Assembly (NCBI RefSeq): GCF_000757885.1
Contig: NZ_JQCR01000002.1
Coordinates: 2,108,001-2,172,000 of the forward strand
Length of the DNA: 64,000 nt
Direction: 5' to 3'
Source of the DNA: Paenibacillus wynnii
Lineage (GTDB): Bacteria; Bacillota; Bacilli; Paenibacillales; Paenibacillaceae
Shown here: piece after piece, positions 33,239 to 42,567 of the stretch
Layout of the letters: each line of letters opens with the position of its first letter
How positions within the stretch are numbered: the first letter of the stretch is position 1
The notes under the pieces: generated by a model
Seen by the model: the letters and a program-made list of their open reading frames with translations, nothing else
Database searches by the model: none
Told to the model about the DNA's origin: nothing
Program-made: the position numbers and the translations under genes

Positions 33239-34269
33239 AACGTCCGCATTTTCGCTTTCATAGTTAATAGGATGAGAATAGGAGCACCAATAAATGCTGT
33301 AACTATACCCACTTCGAGCTCCCCAGGACTACCGATAAGCCTCCCGAATATATCTGATATCGTTAGAATGATTGCCCCTGAAAGAGCTGACATCGGGATA
33401 ACAAAGCGTAAATCAGGTCCAATAACGAGTCGTACTACATGGGTGGCTAAAAGACCAATAAAGCCAATAGGACCAGCTAATGCTGTTGCTGCACCGCATA
33501 ATAGAATACCGGCAAAAGCAGCAATTAGTCTAATCATTCCAGTGCGTACTCCCAACCCTGTAGCCACTTCATCACCTAAAGCCAATGCATTTAGTGCCGG
33601 TGCTGTGAACAATGCGATTAGTATTCCAACAATTAGAAAAGGAATAAAAGTAGAGATAGAACTCCAGTTTCCTGATCCAACACTGCCTACTTGCCAAAAT
33701 CTGAATTGATCCATAACGTTTGTACGGGGGATCATAATTGCGATTACTAGAGATGATAATGCAGCACTGGTAGCAGCACCTGCTAAAACGAGTTTAAGGG
33801 GGGTGGCACCACCACTCCCCATAGACCCAATTCCGAATACAAAAATGGCAGTTATGATTGCTCCTAGTAGTGCAAGCCATATATATTGACTAGCAGTACT
33901 GATATTCAAGAAGGAAATTCCACAAACTACAAATAGAGCTGCTCCGGTGTTGACTCCTAATATACTAGGATCTGCAATAGGATTACGAGTGACGGATTGC
34001 ATTAGAGCCCCGGAAACTCCTAATGCAGCACCGCACATTAAACTAAATATAGTTCTAGAAATTCTTTGGCGAACAACATTTGCTTCGTGGGACTGTACAT
34101 CAGGGTGGAACAAACCATCCATAAGTTGTGTCCATCCAATGGTACGAGAGCCAAAGGCAAGCGACGCCAATACACATATACCGAGTAATATAACAAGGAG
34201 TATGAGTACTTTTATGAAATTCTTCGGAACGTTTAACTGCTTATTTTCTGAAACGGATGTGTTCATCAT
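33235..34269 (-). CDS. iron-siderophore ABC transporter permease (FecC-like)
   Basis: 344 residues with the same family landmarks: RQRISRTIFSLMCGAALGVSG, RNPIADPSILGVNTGAALFV, FWQVGSVGSGNW, LGDEVATGLGVR and GPIGFIGLLATHVVRLV. Its start follows the binding-protein stop by one base, so it is cotranscribed and possibly coupled. Partner of the FecD-like permease. Confidence 0.9.
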   Translation of the reverse strand: MMNTSVSENKQLNVPKNFIKVLILLVILLGICVLASLAFGSRTIGWTQLMDGLFHPDVQSHEANVVRQRISRTIFSLMCGAALGVSGALMQSVTRNPIADPSILGVNTGAALFVVCGISFLNISTASQYIWLALLGAIITAIFVFGIGSMGSGGATPLKLVLAGAATSAALSSLVIAIMIPRTNVMDQFRFWQVGSVGSGNWSSISTFIPFLIVGILIALFTAPALNALALGDEVATGLGVRTGMIRLIAAFAGILLCGAATALAGPIGFIGLLATHVVRLVIGPDLRFVIPMSALSGAIILTISDIFGRLIGSPGELEVGIVTAFIGAPILILLTMKAKMRTL

Positions 34270-35337
34270 TTATTTCAACTTGCCAACAGCTTCTGAGAGT
34301 AATTTTAAGTATTCATCAATGGAATAGTTAATCGCAAGCGGGTTTGGAGTTCCTGCCGCTGCAAGTGGAGTGTTATCTCCAATAATGACAACAGATCCTC
34401 TTTGAACGGCTGGGACTTTACCGAGAATGGGATCAGCTTGGAGTGCTTTTAACGTATTCTCATCTCCATAAGATACGAAGATATCAAGATCGTTAAGAAT
34501 ATCTGCATTTTCAGCACTTAATTCTAAATAGAAACTGCTTGGATCCGTAATTTTACTAGTAATGCTTTCAGGGTATTCCATTCCTAACTCCTTAATAAAC
34601 TCACCACGAGAATCGGTTGGTGTGTAAACGTAGAATTTAGATAAATCTGTAGCTGTAAGGCTAACAAATGCAGCTTTTTTACCTTTAATTTCAGGGTATT
34701 CATTTGCTTTATCTTGAATTAACTTCTCGGTATCGGCAATAAGTTGTGCACCTTCTGCTTCCATTCCCATTCCCATGGAATTGTACTTAATTTGTTCGCG
34801 CCACGAAGCTAACCAAGGGCTAGTCTGATAAGCTACAACCGGAGCAATTTCACTTAAAGTAGCGTATTCTTCTTGTGTGATTCCTGAATACGCTGCAAGA
34901 ATTACATCTGGATTAGCATCTGAAATGGCTTCAAGATCTAAGCCGTCCGTATCTTGGAATATAGTTGGTGTTTCTCCACCCAGTTCTTTTAATTTCTCAG
35001 CCGTCCAAGGCAACATACCGCTCTTATCTTGAACACCGTAGTTTGCAGCTGAGAAACCTACAGGAACAACGCCAAGTGCAAGAACAACGTCATGGTTTGC
35101 CCATGAAATAGTAACCACACGTTCAGGTTTCTTTTCAATCACGGTTTCCCCTAATGCGTGCTTGATCTTGATTGGATATACAGTTTCTGACTCTTTGGAA
35201 TCCGTAGCCTCTGCTTTTGACCCTTCGTTTGAGGCTGATTCAGAACTTGATTGCTGGTTTGAGCAACCAACCAATGCCAACATGAGCATAGCAATGATTA
35301 GTGTTGTGATTAATAAGATTTTTCTTTTTGCATTCAT
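34270..35337 (-). CDS. iron-siderophore-binding lipoprotein
   Basis: 355 residues. Lipobox LALVGC gives lipidated C25, then a Ser/Glu-rich linker. The fold is type III periplasmic-binding-like: IKHALGETVIEKKPERVVTIS, then LDLEAISDANPDVILAA and ISDPSS-type loops. The family delivers ferric siderophores or ferric citrate to FecCD-type permeases; which ligand is not evident. First gene of the operon, with a Fur box 31 bases before the start. Confidence 0.9.
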   Translation of the reverse strand: MNAKRKILLITTLIIAMLMLALVGCSNQQSSSESASNEGSKAEATDSKESETVYPIKIKHALGETVIEKKPERVVTISWANHDVVLALGVVPVGFSAANYGVQDKSGMLPWTAEKLKELGGETPTIFQDTDGLDLEAISDANPDVILAAYSGITQEEYATLSEIAPVVAYQTSPWLASWREQIKYNSMGMGMEAEGAQLIADTEKLIQDKANEYPEIKGKKAAFVSLTATDLSKFYVYTPTDSRGEFIKELGMEYPESITSKITDPSSFYLELSAENADILNDLDIFVSYGDENTLKALQADPILGKVPAVQRGSVVIIGDNTPLAAAGTPNPLAINYSIDEYLKLLSEAVGKLK

Positions 35338-35367
35338 TTATATACCAGTCCTCACCACGATTTTATT

Positions 35368-35382
35368 TGATAACAATTATCA
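35368..35382 (-). promoter_or_regulatory. Fur box
   Basis: TGATAACAATTATCA matches the Bacillus 7-1-7 Fur consensus TGATAAT-N-ATTATCA with one mismatch; overlapping CATTATCATT extends it. It precedes the siderophore operon, as expected for iron-repressed genes. Confidence 0.85.
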
Positions 35383-35556
35383 TTATCATTAATATAAGTT
35401 GTCTTTTGGTGGGTTGTCAATCAATTATATAAAATGCACTCAGAATATATGAATCGTAAAGGGGATAAAAGTGCAGGCTTACCTATCAAGGATGGAGAAA
35501 TGCCGCGTGGCAGCTCCTTTAGAAAAAGAATGGTGGACTAATCCAACCGACAAAAA

Positions 35557-35585
35557 AGGAGCACCCACAGTATAGGGGTGCTCCT
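35557..35585. terminator. terminator of the peptide transporter gene
   Basis: AGGAGCACCC and GGGGTGCTCCT form a stem with a 9-base loop, A-rich on the left (U-rich for the minus-strand transcript). Confidence 0.8.
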
Positions 35586-35606
35586 CACTAATCTAGACAA
35601 GTTCTT

Positions 35607-37100
35607 TTACTGTATCCCTTTCATATATCCCTGTATTTTCGAGGAGAACGAGTAGAGAAGAATACTGAGGAGGATTGCTGCTCCCCCAATGACACCAAAG
35701 TATATCATCTCGGTAGCAGGTGAATAAAATCTAACAATCTGCGCATTAATCGCTTGGGCAGCCGCATTGGACAAGAACCATAAGCTCATGGTCTGGGCTG
35801 AGAAGGCGGAGGGTGCTAATTTAGTCGTAGCTGATAGTCCTACAGGAGACAAGCATAATTCCCCCAACACAACGATGAAATAGCTAAGAACGAGCCATAA
35901 AGGATTAACCATGGAATTCTCACCGACAAAGTAAGCCGGCAAGAGGATAACAAGGAAGGATAATCCGGCGAACAATAGACCTAAGGCAAATTTCTTCGGT
36001 ATCGTGGGCTGCCGTTTTCCAAGCTTCACCCAAGCCCAAGCAAATAGGGGGGCTAAAGTGATAACAAACAAAGGATTTAAAGACTGGAACCAGGCTGGCG
36101 AAATATGAAGTCCGGCAAAATTGAGTTGCGTACGTTTATCTGCATAACTGGCAAGGATGGTTGACCCTTGTTCTTGAATAGCCCAGAACATAATCGCTGC
36201 AATAAACAGCGGAATATAAGCAATGAGTCTTGAGCGCTCAACACTTGTTGTTCGCGGACTACGGAACATAACAATAAAATATAGGGTTGGAATTAGAATT
36301 CCCAGAATACCTACGACCACGATAAAGGATTTAAACGTTAACAGACCTAACGGAATCGTAATAGCAACGATAATAGCGAGAACCACTGCACTGATACCGA
36401 ATAAAAGGAACACCTTTTTCCGTTCCGCTCTTGATAACGGACTTGCTACTAAAGTGCCTGCAAGGCCGAGGTTCTTTTTCTTGGTATAGATAAAGACGAG
36501 TAATCCTAGGAACATGCCAACGGCTGCAATGCTGAAGCCCAGGTGGAAATTGTAATCCATACCGATGGTTCCTATAATTAGCGGAGCAATAAATGCCCCT
36601 AGGTTGATGCCCATGTAGAATATACTGAATCCTGCATCCCGGCGCCCATCATGTTCGCTGTAAAGTTCACCTACAATACTGGATACATTAGGCTTCAGCA
36701 AGCCCGTACCTAGCACGATCAGAACCATGGAAACAAAAAATAATGAAATACTTCCCGGGATGGCCAAGGTGATATGCCCCAGCATAATTAATATCCCGCC
36801 GTAGAATACAGCTTTTGACGCTCCAAATATCCGATCCGCTAACCAACCGCCAATAATCCCAGACATATAAACTAGTGAACCATAGATAGACATAATGGCG
36901 AGAGCGGTGCTCTCATCCATGCCGAGTCCACCTTGACTCAGTTCGTAATACATATAATAAACAAGGATAGCTTTCATACCATAGTAGGAAAATCGCTCCC
37001 AAAACTCTGTGAAGAATAGAGTAAACAACCCTTTAGGATGTCCAAAAAATCCCCGTTGCGGAACACTCTCTACAATTTTTTGTTTGTCTAAATCAGCCAT
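35607..37100 (-). CDS. dtpT: POT-family di/tripeptide transporter
   Basis: 497 residues, about 12-14 helices. POT/PTR2 family hallmarks are the ExxER-type motif FFTEFWERFSYYGMKA (helix 1), GGWLADRIFGASKAV, KPNVSSIVGELY and FSIFYMGINLGAFIAPL. It imports di- and tripeptides with protons. Highly similar in plan to DtpT of lactic acid bacteria and bacilli, hence the symbol. Monocistronic between two hairpins. Confidence 0.88.
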   Translation of the reverse strand: MADLDKQKIVESVPQRGFFGHPKGLFTLFFTEFWERFSYYGMKAILVYYMYYELSQGGLGMDESTALAIMSIYGSLVYMSGIIGGWLADRIFGASKAVFYGGILIMLGHITLAIPGSISLFFVSMVLIVLGTGLLKPNVSSIVGELYSEHDGRRDAGFSIFYMGINLGAFIAPLIIGTIGMDYNFHLGFSIAAVGMFLGLLVFIYTKKKNLGLAGTLVASPLSRAERKKVFLLFGISAVVLAIIVAITIPLGLLTFKSFIVVVGILGILIPTLYFIVMFRSPRTTSVERSRLIAYIPLFIAAIMFWAIQEQGSTILASYADKRTQLNFAGLHISPAWFQSLNPLFVITLAPLFAWAWVKLGKRQPTIPKKFALGLLFAGLSFLVILLPAYFVGENSMVNPLWLVLSYFIVVLGELCLSPVGLSATTKLAPSAFSAQTMSLWFLSNAAAQAINAQIVRFYSPATEMIYFGVIGGAAILLSILLYSFSSKIQGYMKGIQ

Positions 37101-37493
37101 GCTGCTACTTCCTCCCTAGATGGTAATAAAATTCTTCTGCTAAAGTATCATCCCTTAGTAAGAGTACCCATTATGAGTCGGTTTCAACTTACCAAACGCA
37201 TATTAGACTTTACAGCGGACGAAAATAAATAGTATACAACATAGGTGGAAGGTTGGATATGACATAACTCCAAGAATGGATTTACACACCTTATCTAAAT
37301 GAACCGAATTTCATGAAAAGAGCAACACATAGTGGTAGTCACTAGTGTTGCTCTTTGTACCACTCTGTCCATCGGGGTAGAGTCCGGTTGAGAAAGTTGC
37401 GTAAGCTTGATCAGTCATATGTTATTGTAAGAAAGTACAACAACACCAATTAACCGAACTTTTCAAATCTTGTGCAGGAGGCGATTCTAGAGT
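37101..37493. other. gap between dtpT and an HxlR gene with one hairpin
   Basis: Holds the promoters of both divergent genes. AGAGCAACAC and GTGTTGCTCT (37319-37354) form a 10-bp stem with a T-rich tail, like a terminator, although no plus-strand gene precedes it. No further gene is seen. Confidence 0.5.
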
Positions 37494-37865
37494 ATGCAGG
37501 AACCCGATAAAATTTACAATACTGCGGTAGAAGCCACTCTTGAAGTGATTGGGGGCAAGTGGAAGCCGGTTATTTTGTTCCACCTCACGTTTGGGAAAAA
37601 GCGCAATGGCGAGCTGAAGCGTCTGATACCTACCCTAACGCAAAAAGTGTTGACTCAGCAGCTAGGGGAACTAGTAGATGCTGGCATCGTGTTCCGTATT
37701 TCGTATAACCAAGTGCCGCCGAAGGTCGAATATGAGCTGACGGACTATGGTTGGAGTCTGAAAGATATCCTTCATCTCATGTGCAGATGGGGGGACACGC
37801 ATATTGAAAAAGTGTACGGCGACAGGGGAAGGGTGTTATTCCAACCGCCACGATCGGACGTATGA
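37494..37865 (+). CDS. HxlR-family transcriptional regulator
   Basis: 123 residues, ATG behind GCAGGAGG. The winged-helix signature of the family is clear: LEVIGGKWKPVILFHL, LKRLIPTLTQKVLTQQL, and PPKVEYELTDYG. HxlR/YodB regulators sense thiol-reactive compounds or quinones in several species. It converges on an oxidoreductase gene (stop codons 5 bases apart), whose promoter carries palindromes that could be its operator. It has no conserved N-terminal Cys in the first residues, so a YodB-like Cys switch is not evident. Confidence 0.88.
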   Translation: MQEPDKIYNTAVEATLEVIGGKWKPVILFHLTFGKKRNGELKRLIPTLTQKVLTQQLGELVDAGIVFRISYNQVPPKVEYELTDYGWSLKDILHLMCRWGDTHIEKVYGDRGRVLFQPPRSDV

Positions 37866-37869
37866 GACG

Positions 37870-38940
37870 TTAGGGGATTACTTTACGTTGGCGGAATTCC
37901 TCAAAGATGTCCATGAACATCTTTTCTGTATCGATGAAGTCATGGAATCCGAGGCGACGGGCTTTTGAGCTGTCAGAGAAAAAGTCGTAATCCCAAGAAA
38001 ACACGAAATCTCCAAACCGCCACGATGAAACGTCCTTATAGCTATTCCTCGATAAATCATATTTCTTAACCATAAAATTCCACAGCGATTCCTTGTCCGC
38101 CATTACTACCTCTAAAGACATCGGTAACGGAGGAGCCGTATCGAGCTCAAAAAATGTCGCAATCTTCGGCCAAAGCTCGTTCCATCTGAACAAGTCGCCG
38201 TTCGTGATGTTAAAAGCCTGATTTGCGCAACGTTCATCGGTTGCCGCCCAGACTGTTGCGCGAGCCAGCAAGTTTGCATCGGTCATTTCCAGTAGGCTAT
38301 TGTAAGCGCCAGGCTTCCCGGGAAAGCGGAGTGGCAGTCCGAGTTCCTTGGACATGGAAGCATAAATTGCGATAACCATCGCGAGGTTCATCGGATTGCC
38401 CAGTGCAAACCCGCTAACAACTGACGGACGAAGGGCCGACCAAGTCCATGGGGTTCCCGGTTGCCGTTGTTCAAGGAATTGCTGTTGGTCGATATTGAAC
38501 TCGGGCGGCATATGGTTGGCATCCGTCTCCCGCGCTGGCGTTTTGAAGGGGCCGAGATGCGCTCCGTACACCTTGAAACCTTGCATCAGACTGATATGCT
38601 GCAGGTTCGGGGCAATGGGTTCAATCGCGTTAACCACGTTCACGAGCATAGCTAAGTTGGGCGGAACTAGTTCAGCCCATGTTGGACGATCTTGATAAGC
38701 GGCGTAGAAGATATGGGTGACTGTGGTAAGTTTGCCGAGTTCCGTGAAGGCGTCCTCTTCATTGAGCAGATCTACCGCCACATATCGTAACCGGCCAGCG
38801 TCCTCTCCGCCACGTCGCGAGACACCTATGATATTCCATTCTGGAAGTGTCATTAGATAGTCAATGAGATTCCGTCCGATCACTCCGTTAGCTCCAACGA
38901 CAAGGGCTGTTTTATTTGGCATAAATTCATCTGGTTTCAT
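37870..38940 (-). CDS. extended SDR (NAD-dependent epimerase-like reductase)
   Basis: 356 residues. N-terminal dinucleotide loop VVGANGVIG (15-22) and R39-R40 (GVSRRGG), typical of NADP-dependent extended SDRs of the progesterone-5-beta-reductase type found in plants and bacteria (PRISE-like): HISLMQGFKVYGAHLGPF in place of a classical YxxxK, WSALRPSVVSG and FNITNGDLFRWNELWPKIA. Substrates may be enones. Convergent with the HxlR gene. Confidence 0.8.
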   Translation of the reverse strand: MKPDEFMPNKTALVVGANGVIGRNLIDYLMTLPEWNIIGVSRRGGEDAGRLRYVAVDLLNEEDAFTELGKLTTVTHIFYAAYQDRPTWAELVPPNLAMLVNVVNAIEPIAPNLQHISLMQGFKVYGAHLGPFKTPARETDANHMPPEFNIDQQQFLEQRQPGTPWTWSALRPSVVSGFALGNPMNLAMVIAIYASMSKELGLPLRFPGKPGAYNSLLEMTDANLLARATVWAATDERCANQAFNITNGDLFRWNELWPKIATFFELDTAPPLPMSLEVVMADKESLWNFMVKKYDLSRNSYKDVSSWRFGDFVFSWDYDFFSDSSKARRLGFHDFIDTEKMFMDIFEEFRQRKVIP

Positions 38941-39020
38941 AGGGTATTCCTCCTTCTCTTATAACGATTATTATGAGTAGGAGGAAAGATATTGAAAAGT
39001 ACGCACTTTGAACTCATATA

Positions 39021-39051
39021 GTTACTTGAAAGTAACATATGGCGCCATATG
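39021..39051. promoter_or_regulatory. two adjacent palindromes upstream of the SDR gene, possible HxlR operator
   Basis: GTTACTTGAAAGTAAC (39021-39036) is immediately followed by CATATGGCGCCATATG (39036-39051). Both are near-perfect palindromes 80-110 bases before the SDR start. The first resembles the TACTT-AAGTA class of HxlR/YodB sites. Binding is not shown. Confidence 0.45.
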
Positions 39052-39133
39052 AGATGGAACTTGAAAAGAATTTGGAAAAAAATCCGATAGAAGTAAGGAT
39101 GGCCTAATCGAATTACATAGAAGGAGAGTATAT

Positions 39134-39895
39134 ATGCCTACTCAATTAGTAAAAAAAATCATCGTGTTATGTTTGGTTCTAGTATTCATACCGGCAACAT
39201 CTATTTGGGCCGCATCCGTCATTACAGACCCGGCTTTGGCGAAAGCCATTCGAGTGGAATTAAAGCTGTCGGCTAATAAAGAGTTGAAGGCTGCTGATAT
39301 GCAGAAGTTGGAATCTTTGTACCCTATGAATGGAAAAGCTAAGATTACCAATTTGCAAGGACTGGAGTATGCCGTTAACATGCAGAGCTTATTTCTGCCC
39401 GGCCAAAATATAAAGTATATTACACCACTCAGCAAATTGAAAAAACTGACGTTTTTAGCTCTTGAGGGGAATCAGATTACAGATCTTTCACCGCTTTCCG
39501 GGTTAAGTTCTCTGCAAAACCTGGTAGTTGACGGTAACATGATAAAAAGTCTATTGCCCTTGAAAAATTTACATAAGCTAACCGATCTTTTTGCCAGCAA
39601 TAATCAGATAGCAGATTTAGGTCCCATTCGAAAATTGAAGTTGAACTGGATCATTATGAACGGAAATAAAATTCAAGATTTACAGCCGTTAAAAAATCAT
39701 CCTACACTGGAGTATCTTTATCTAGACGATAACCTTATCCAGGATATTAAAGTGCTCGAAACAATACCGCACTTAAGAGAAGTATCTTTGGCAAACAACC
39801 CGCTGAATGAGCTGTCGCAACAGGTTATCCAAAAACTAGAGGACAATGGCGTCAGTGTAAATTTGGAGAATGAAGATGAGGCCAAGCCAGAGTAG
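39134..39895 (+). CDS. secreted leucine-rich repeat protein (internalin-like)
   Basis: 253 residues with a signal peptide (LVKKIIVLCLVLVFIPATSIWA). After a cap segment (ITDPALAKAIRVELKLSANKE in shortened form), six ~22-residue LRRs follow with the SDS22/internalin pattern L..L..L.L..N.I.D..PL (KLKKLTFLALEGNQITDLSPL, SLQNLVVDGNMIKSL and so on). No LPXTG anchor or other C-terminal domain. Probably a protein-binding exported factor. RBS AGAAGGAGAG. Confidence 0.8.
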   Translation: MPTQLVKKIIVLCLVLVFIPATSIWAASVITDPALAKAIRVELKLSANKELKAADMQKLESLYPMNGKAKITNLQGLEYAVNMQSLFLPGQNIKYITPLSKLKKLTFLALEGNQITDLSPLSGLSSLQNLVVDGNMIKSLLPLKNLHKLTDLFASNNQIADLGPIRKLKLNWIIMNGNKIQDLQPLKNHPTLEYLYLDDNLIQDIKVLETIPHLREVSLANNPLNELSQQVIQKLEDNGVSVNLENEDEAKPE

Positions 39896-40049
39896 GATCT
39901 AGCAATAAGTGGTCTTAGGAAAAGAGACATATGTCACTGATCTAATTCTCACATCGCAAGTAATATGTTAGAATACAAAAAGTATTAACGCTTTATTAAC
40001 TGCATAATACGCAAGCTATGATTGCTATGGATCACACTATAGCAGGAGC

Positions 40050-40122
40050 AGCTTCTGGAGAGACCGTGGGAAACCGCGGCGCCGAAGGGTTCACAATCTC
40101 AGGCAAAAGGACAGAAGAGTAC
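40050..40122 (+). ncRNA. glycine riboswitch, single aptamer
   Basis: The RNA contains the conserved glycine-aptamer strings in order: GGAGAGACC, then GCGCCGAAGG, then ATCTCAGGCAAAAGGACAGA. A terminator stem with U8 lies about 70 bases downstream and the next gene is a CycA-type permease. Only one aptamer is seen; glycine riboswitches are often tandem. For a transporter the expected logic is OFF with glycine, but the sequence alone does not decide that. Confidence 0.9.
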
Positions 40123-40190
40123 TGAATATTTATTTGTCATGCTGATCGTTATTAGCAGGGCAAGTACTATTTAATATTCTTATGAACTGA

Positions 40191-40221
40191 GAGATTGGAT
40201 GACATCCAATCTCTTTTTTTT
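40191..40221 (+). terminator. riboswitch expression-platform terminator
   Basis: GAGATTGGAT-GAC-ATCCAATCTC followed by eight T residues, between the glycine aptamer and the permease RBS. Confidence 0.88.
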
Positions 40222-40262
40222 ATGGGCATTAACGTGTTGCATTCAGAAGGGGGAACTAGGTA

Positions 40263-41627
40263 ATGGCACAACAAGAATTAAAAAGAGAGCTGGCCAATCG
40301 GCATGTTCAACTCATCGCCATCGGCGGCACCATCGGTACGGGATTATTCTTAGGATCCGGTAGAGCGATCCAACAGGCAGGACCCTCTATCATGATTACG
40401 TATTTGATCGTGGGTATCGCCGTGTTTTTTGTAATGAGAGCGCTAGGAGAACTCCTGTTGTCTAATGCAGGTTATCAATCTTTTACAGATATTGCTGAAG
40501 ACTATCTTGGACCTCGGGCTGCATTCATAACCGGTTGGACGTATTGGTTTTGTTGGATCATGACAGCTATGGCTGATGTTATTGCCGTTGGTGTATATGT
40601 ACAGTATTGGTTTGATATTCCTCAGTGGGTACCTGCCATCGTCTGCTTAATCATCTTATTAGGATTCAATCTATTAGATGTGAAACATTTCGGAGAACTC
40701 GAGTTTTGGTTTGCTTTAATCAAAGTTATTACGATTCTCGCATTAATTGGCACTGGGGTCGTTTTGCTAGTGATGGGATTAAAGACGGATGCAGGAACGG
40801 TGACGGTCAAAAACCTTTGGGAGCATGGGGGAGTTTTTCCGAACGGAATTACAGGCTTTTTACTTTCCTTTCAAATGGTTGTGTTCGCGTATGTCGGTGT
40901 GGAATTAGTGGGTGTATCAGCAGCGGAAACAGCGAATCCTGAAAAAAGCATTCCATCGGCTATTAATAAAATTCCTCTACGAATTCTATTTTTCTACGTT
41001 GGTGCGCTTTTCGTCTTGCTATGCATTAACCCATGGACGGAGCTCAATCCGTCAGAGAGTCCTTTTGTTAAGACATTTAGCTTAGTGGGGATTCCAATCG
41101 CCGCAGGGATTATTAATTTTGTCGTATTAACTTCTGCCGCTTCCGCTTGTAACAGCGGGATGTTCTCAACAAGCCGGATTCTCTATAGCTTAAGCAAGAA
41201 AGATCAGGCTTCATCTCATTTTGCAAAACTGAACAAAAATCATGTGCCAGGAAACTCGTTATTCATTTCTACACTAGTCATATCCGTGGGAGCACTCTTG
41301 AGTAAACTCATTCCGGGGCAGGCTTTTGGCATAGTGACAACCATAAGTGCAATTTGTTTTATCTGGGTTTGGGGTGTCGTTCTCGTATGCCATATCAAGT
41401 ATAAGAAGACCCGGCCGGAATTACAGGCTAAGTCCAAATTCAAAGCCCCTTTTACGCCATTGATTAACTTTGTGGTCTTAGCGTTGTTTGCCGGAATTCT
41501 CATCATTATGCTGTTCGCTAAAGATACACGTCCGGCTTTATTGTTTACACCGCTATGGTTTATTCTACTATTTGTGCTTTATTCAATTCGGAACAAAAAG
41601 GTGGTAGACGAGAAAAAAGCAGCATAA
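40263..41627 (+). CDS. cycA: D-serine/D-alanine/glycine-type permease
   Basis: 454 residues, 12 helices, amino acid transporter family (AAT) of the APC superfamily. Landmarks: RHVQLIAIGGTIGTGLFLGSG at the N-terminus (trimmed), the FQMVVFAYVGVELVGV segment and AAETANPEKSIPSAIN, all in the CycA pattern. It imports glycine, D-alanine and D-serine with protons in E. coli. The glycine riboswitch upstream independently supports glycine as a substrate. RBS AAGGGGG before ATG. Confidence 0.88.
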   Translation: MAQQELKRELANRHVQLIAIGGTIGTGLFLGSGRAIQQAGPSIMITYLIVGIAVFFVMRALGELLLSNAGYQSFTDIAEDYLGPRAAFITGWTYWFCWIMTAMADVIAVGVYVQYWFDIPQWVPAIVCLIILLGFNLLDVKHFGELEFWFALIKVITILALIGTGVVLLVMGLKTDAGTVTVKNLWEHGGVFPNGITGFLLSFQMVVFAYVGVELVGVSAAETANPEKSIPSAINKIPLRILFFYVGALFVLLCINPWTELNPSESPFVKTFSLVGIPIAAGIINFVVLTSAASACNSGMFSTSRILYSLSKKDQASSHFAKLNKNHVPGNSLFISTLVISVGALLSKLIPGQAFGIVTTISAICFIWVWGVVLVCHIKYKKTRPELQAKSKFKAPFTPLINFVVLALFAGILIIMLFAKDTRPALLFTPLWFILLFVLYSIRNKKVVDEKKAA

Positions 41628-41629
41628 AA

Positions 41630-41665
41630 AATGGCGGCACAGGGATGAACTCCTGTGCCGCCATT
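41630..41665. terminator. terminator between cycA and spo0M
   Basis: AATGGCGGCACAGG and CCTGTGCCGCCATT form a perfect 14-bp stem; serves both convergent genes. Confidence 0.88.
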
Positions 41666-41693
41666 CTATTTAATAGACTATAACGCGCCTCAC

Positions 41694-42473
41694 TTATGCG
41701 TATCTGCGAATCGTAGCTGCCAGCTGTTCGGCGATGTGATGTGCTCCTGAGGCAAGATCGCTGCGTTCAAAACGCTGTTTTACCAAACGTTCATCTGTAT
41801 CAAGCGCTTCAGAGAACAGGCCAGCGAGACCACGTGCCTTGCGGTCGACCTGCATCAGCAAGCTGACACCATTTTCATCCGGATAAAAGATGATTTCGAG
41901 TTCGTCCAGTTGGCCGCGGAACATGGAGGTAGGAACAAATTCAAATTCTTGGACAAACGACATTCCGTTTGTTTTGCCGTGATGGGGCGCATATTCACAG
42001 CTGACCTCACGAAGTCTAAATCCAAGTTGATTGACTGCATCAAGAATAATAGCAGAATGTGGATGTGGCATGACTTGAAGATGATCCTCATCCGTTGGAT
42101 CAATCGCTTCCTTGATATCAAGGCCGGTGTGTATCCACACGGGTGTTCTGCCCATAGTCACCGGGGTAAACGCCGGAATCTGAAAGGAGACAGGGAATTC
42201 ATAGGCTTTTCCTGCTTCTGCAGTAAACTTCTCAGCGAGCAGGAATTTGGCTAGGGTTGCTTCCACTTTTGACTTTGTATCATTATGTTCCTTTACATAA
42301 GTCGTTCTTACAAAAGCGTAAACGTCATCGACTTCCTGATCTACGCGACCGCTTTCGATCCGAACGACACCACTGAGAGTATCCCCGGCGCTCACCGTAT
42401 CTTGATGAAGCATAAGATCAACCTTGGCGGCACCAATTCCGGCGCTCGCCAGCATACGTTTGAACATAGACAA
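41694..42473 (-). CDS. spo0M: sporulation-control protein Spo0M
   Basis: 259 residues. MSMFKRMLASAGIGAAKVDL closely follows the N-terminus of B. subtilis Spo0M, which also supports the TTG start at 42473 (8 bases after GAGGAGAG) rather than the ATG two codons later. The N-terminal ~130 residues have the arrestin-like beta-sandwich of the family (QDTVSAGDTLSGVVRIE); the C-terminus includes the EIIFYPDENGVSLLMQ strand pair. Spo0M affects sporulation and cytoskeletal/septal processes; mechanism is not settled. Confidence 0.9.
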   Translation of the reverse strand: MSMFKRMLASAGIGAAKVDLMLHQDTVSAGDTLSGVVRIESGRVDQEVDDVYAFVRTTYVKEHNDTKSKVEATLAKFLLAEKFTAEAGKAYEFPVSFQIPAFTPVTMGRTPVWIHTGLDIKEAIDPTDEDHLQVMPHPHSAIILDAVNQLGFRLREVSCEYAPHHGKTNGMSFVQEFEFVPTSMFRGQLDELEIIFYPDENGVSLLMQVDRKARGLAGLFSEALDTDERLVKQRFERSDLASGAHHIAEQLAATIRRYA

Positions 42474-42567
42474 TATAAATCTCTCCTCTCATTTCGTAAC
42501 TTACCCATCATACGCAAAGATATTATCTGAGGTTTCAGCCAGGTCAGGAACAGATTAACCGAATTCT

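Noticed and set aside
40122..40190. Second glycine aptamer
   Set aside because: No CCGAAGG or AGGCAAAAGGAC element occurs after the first aptamer; the stretch is AT-rich linker before the terminator.
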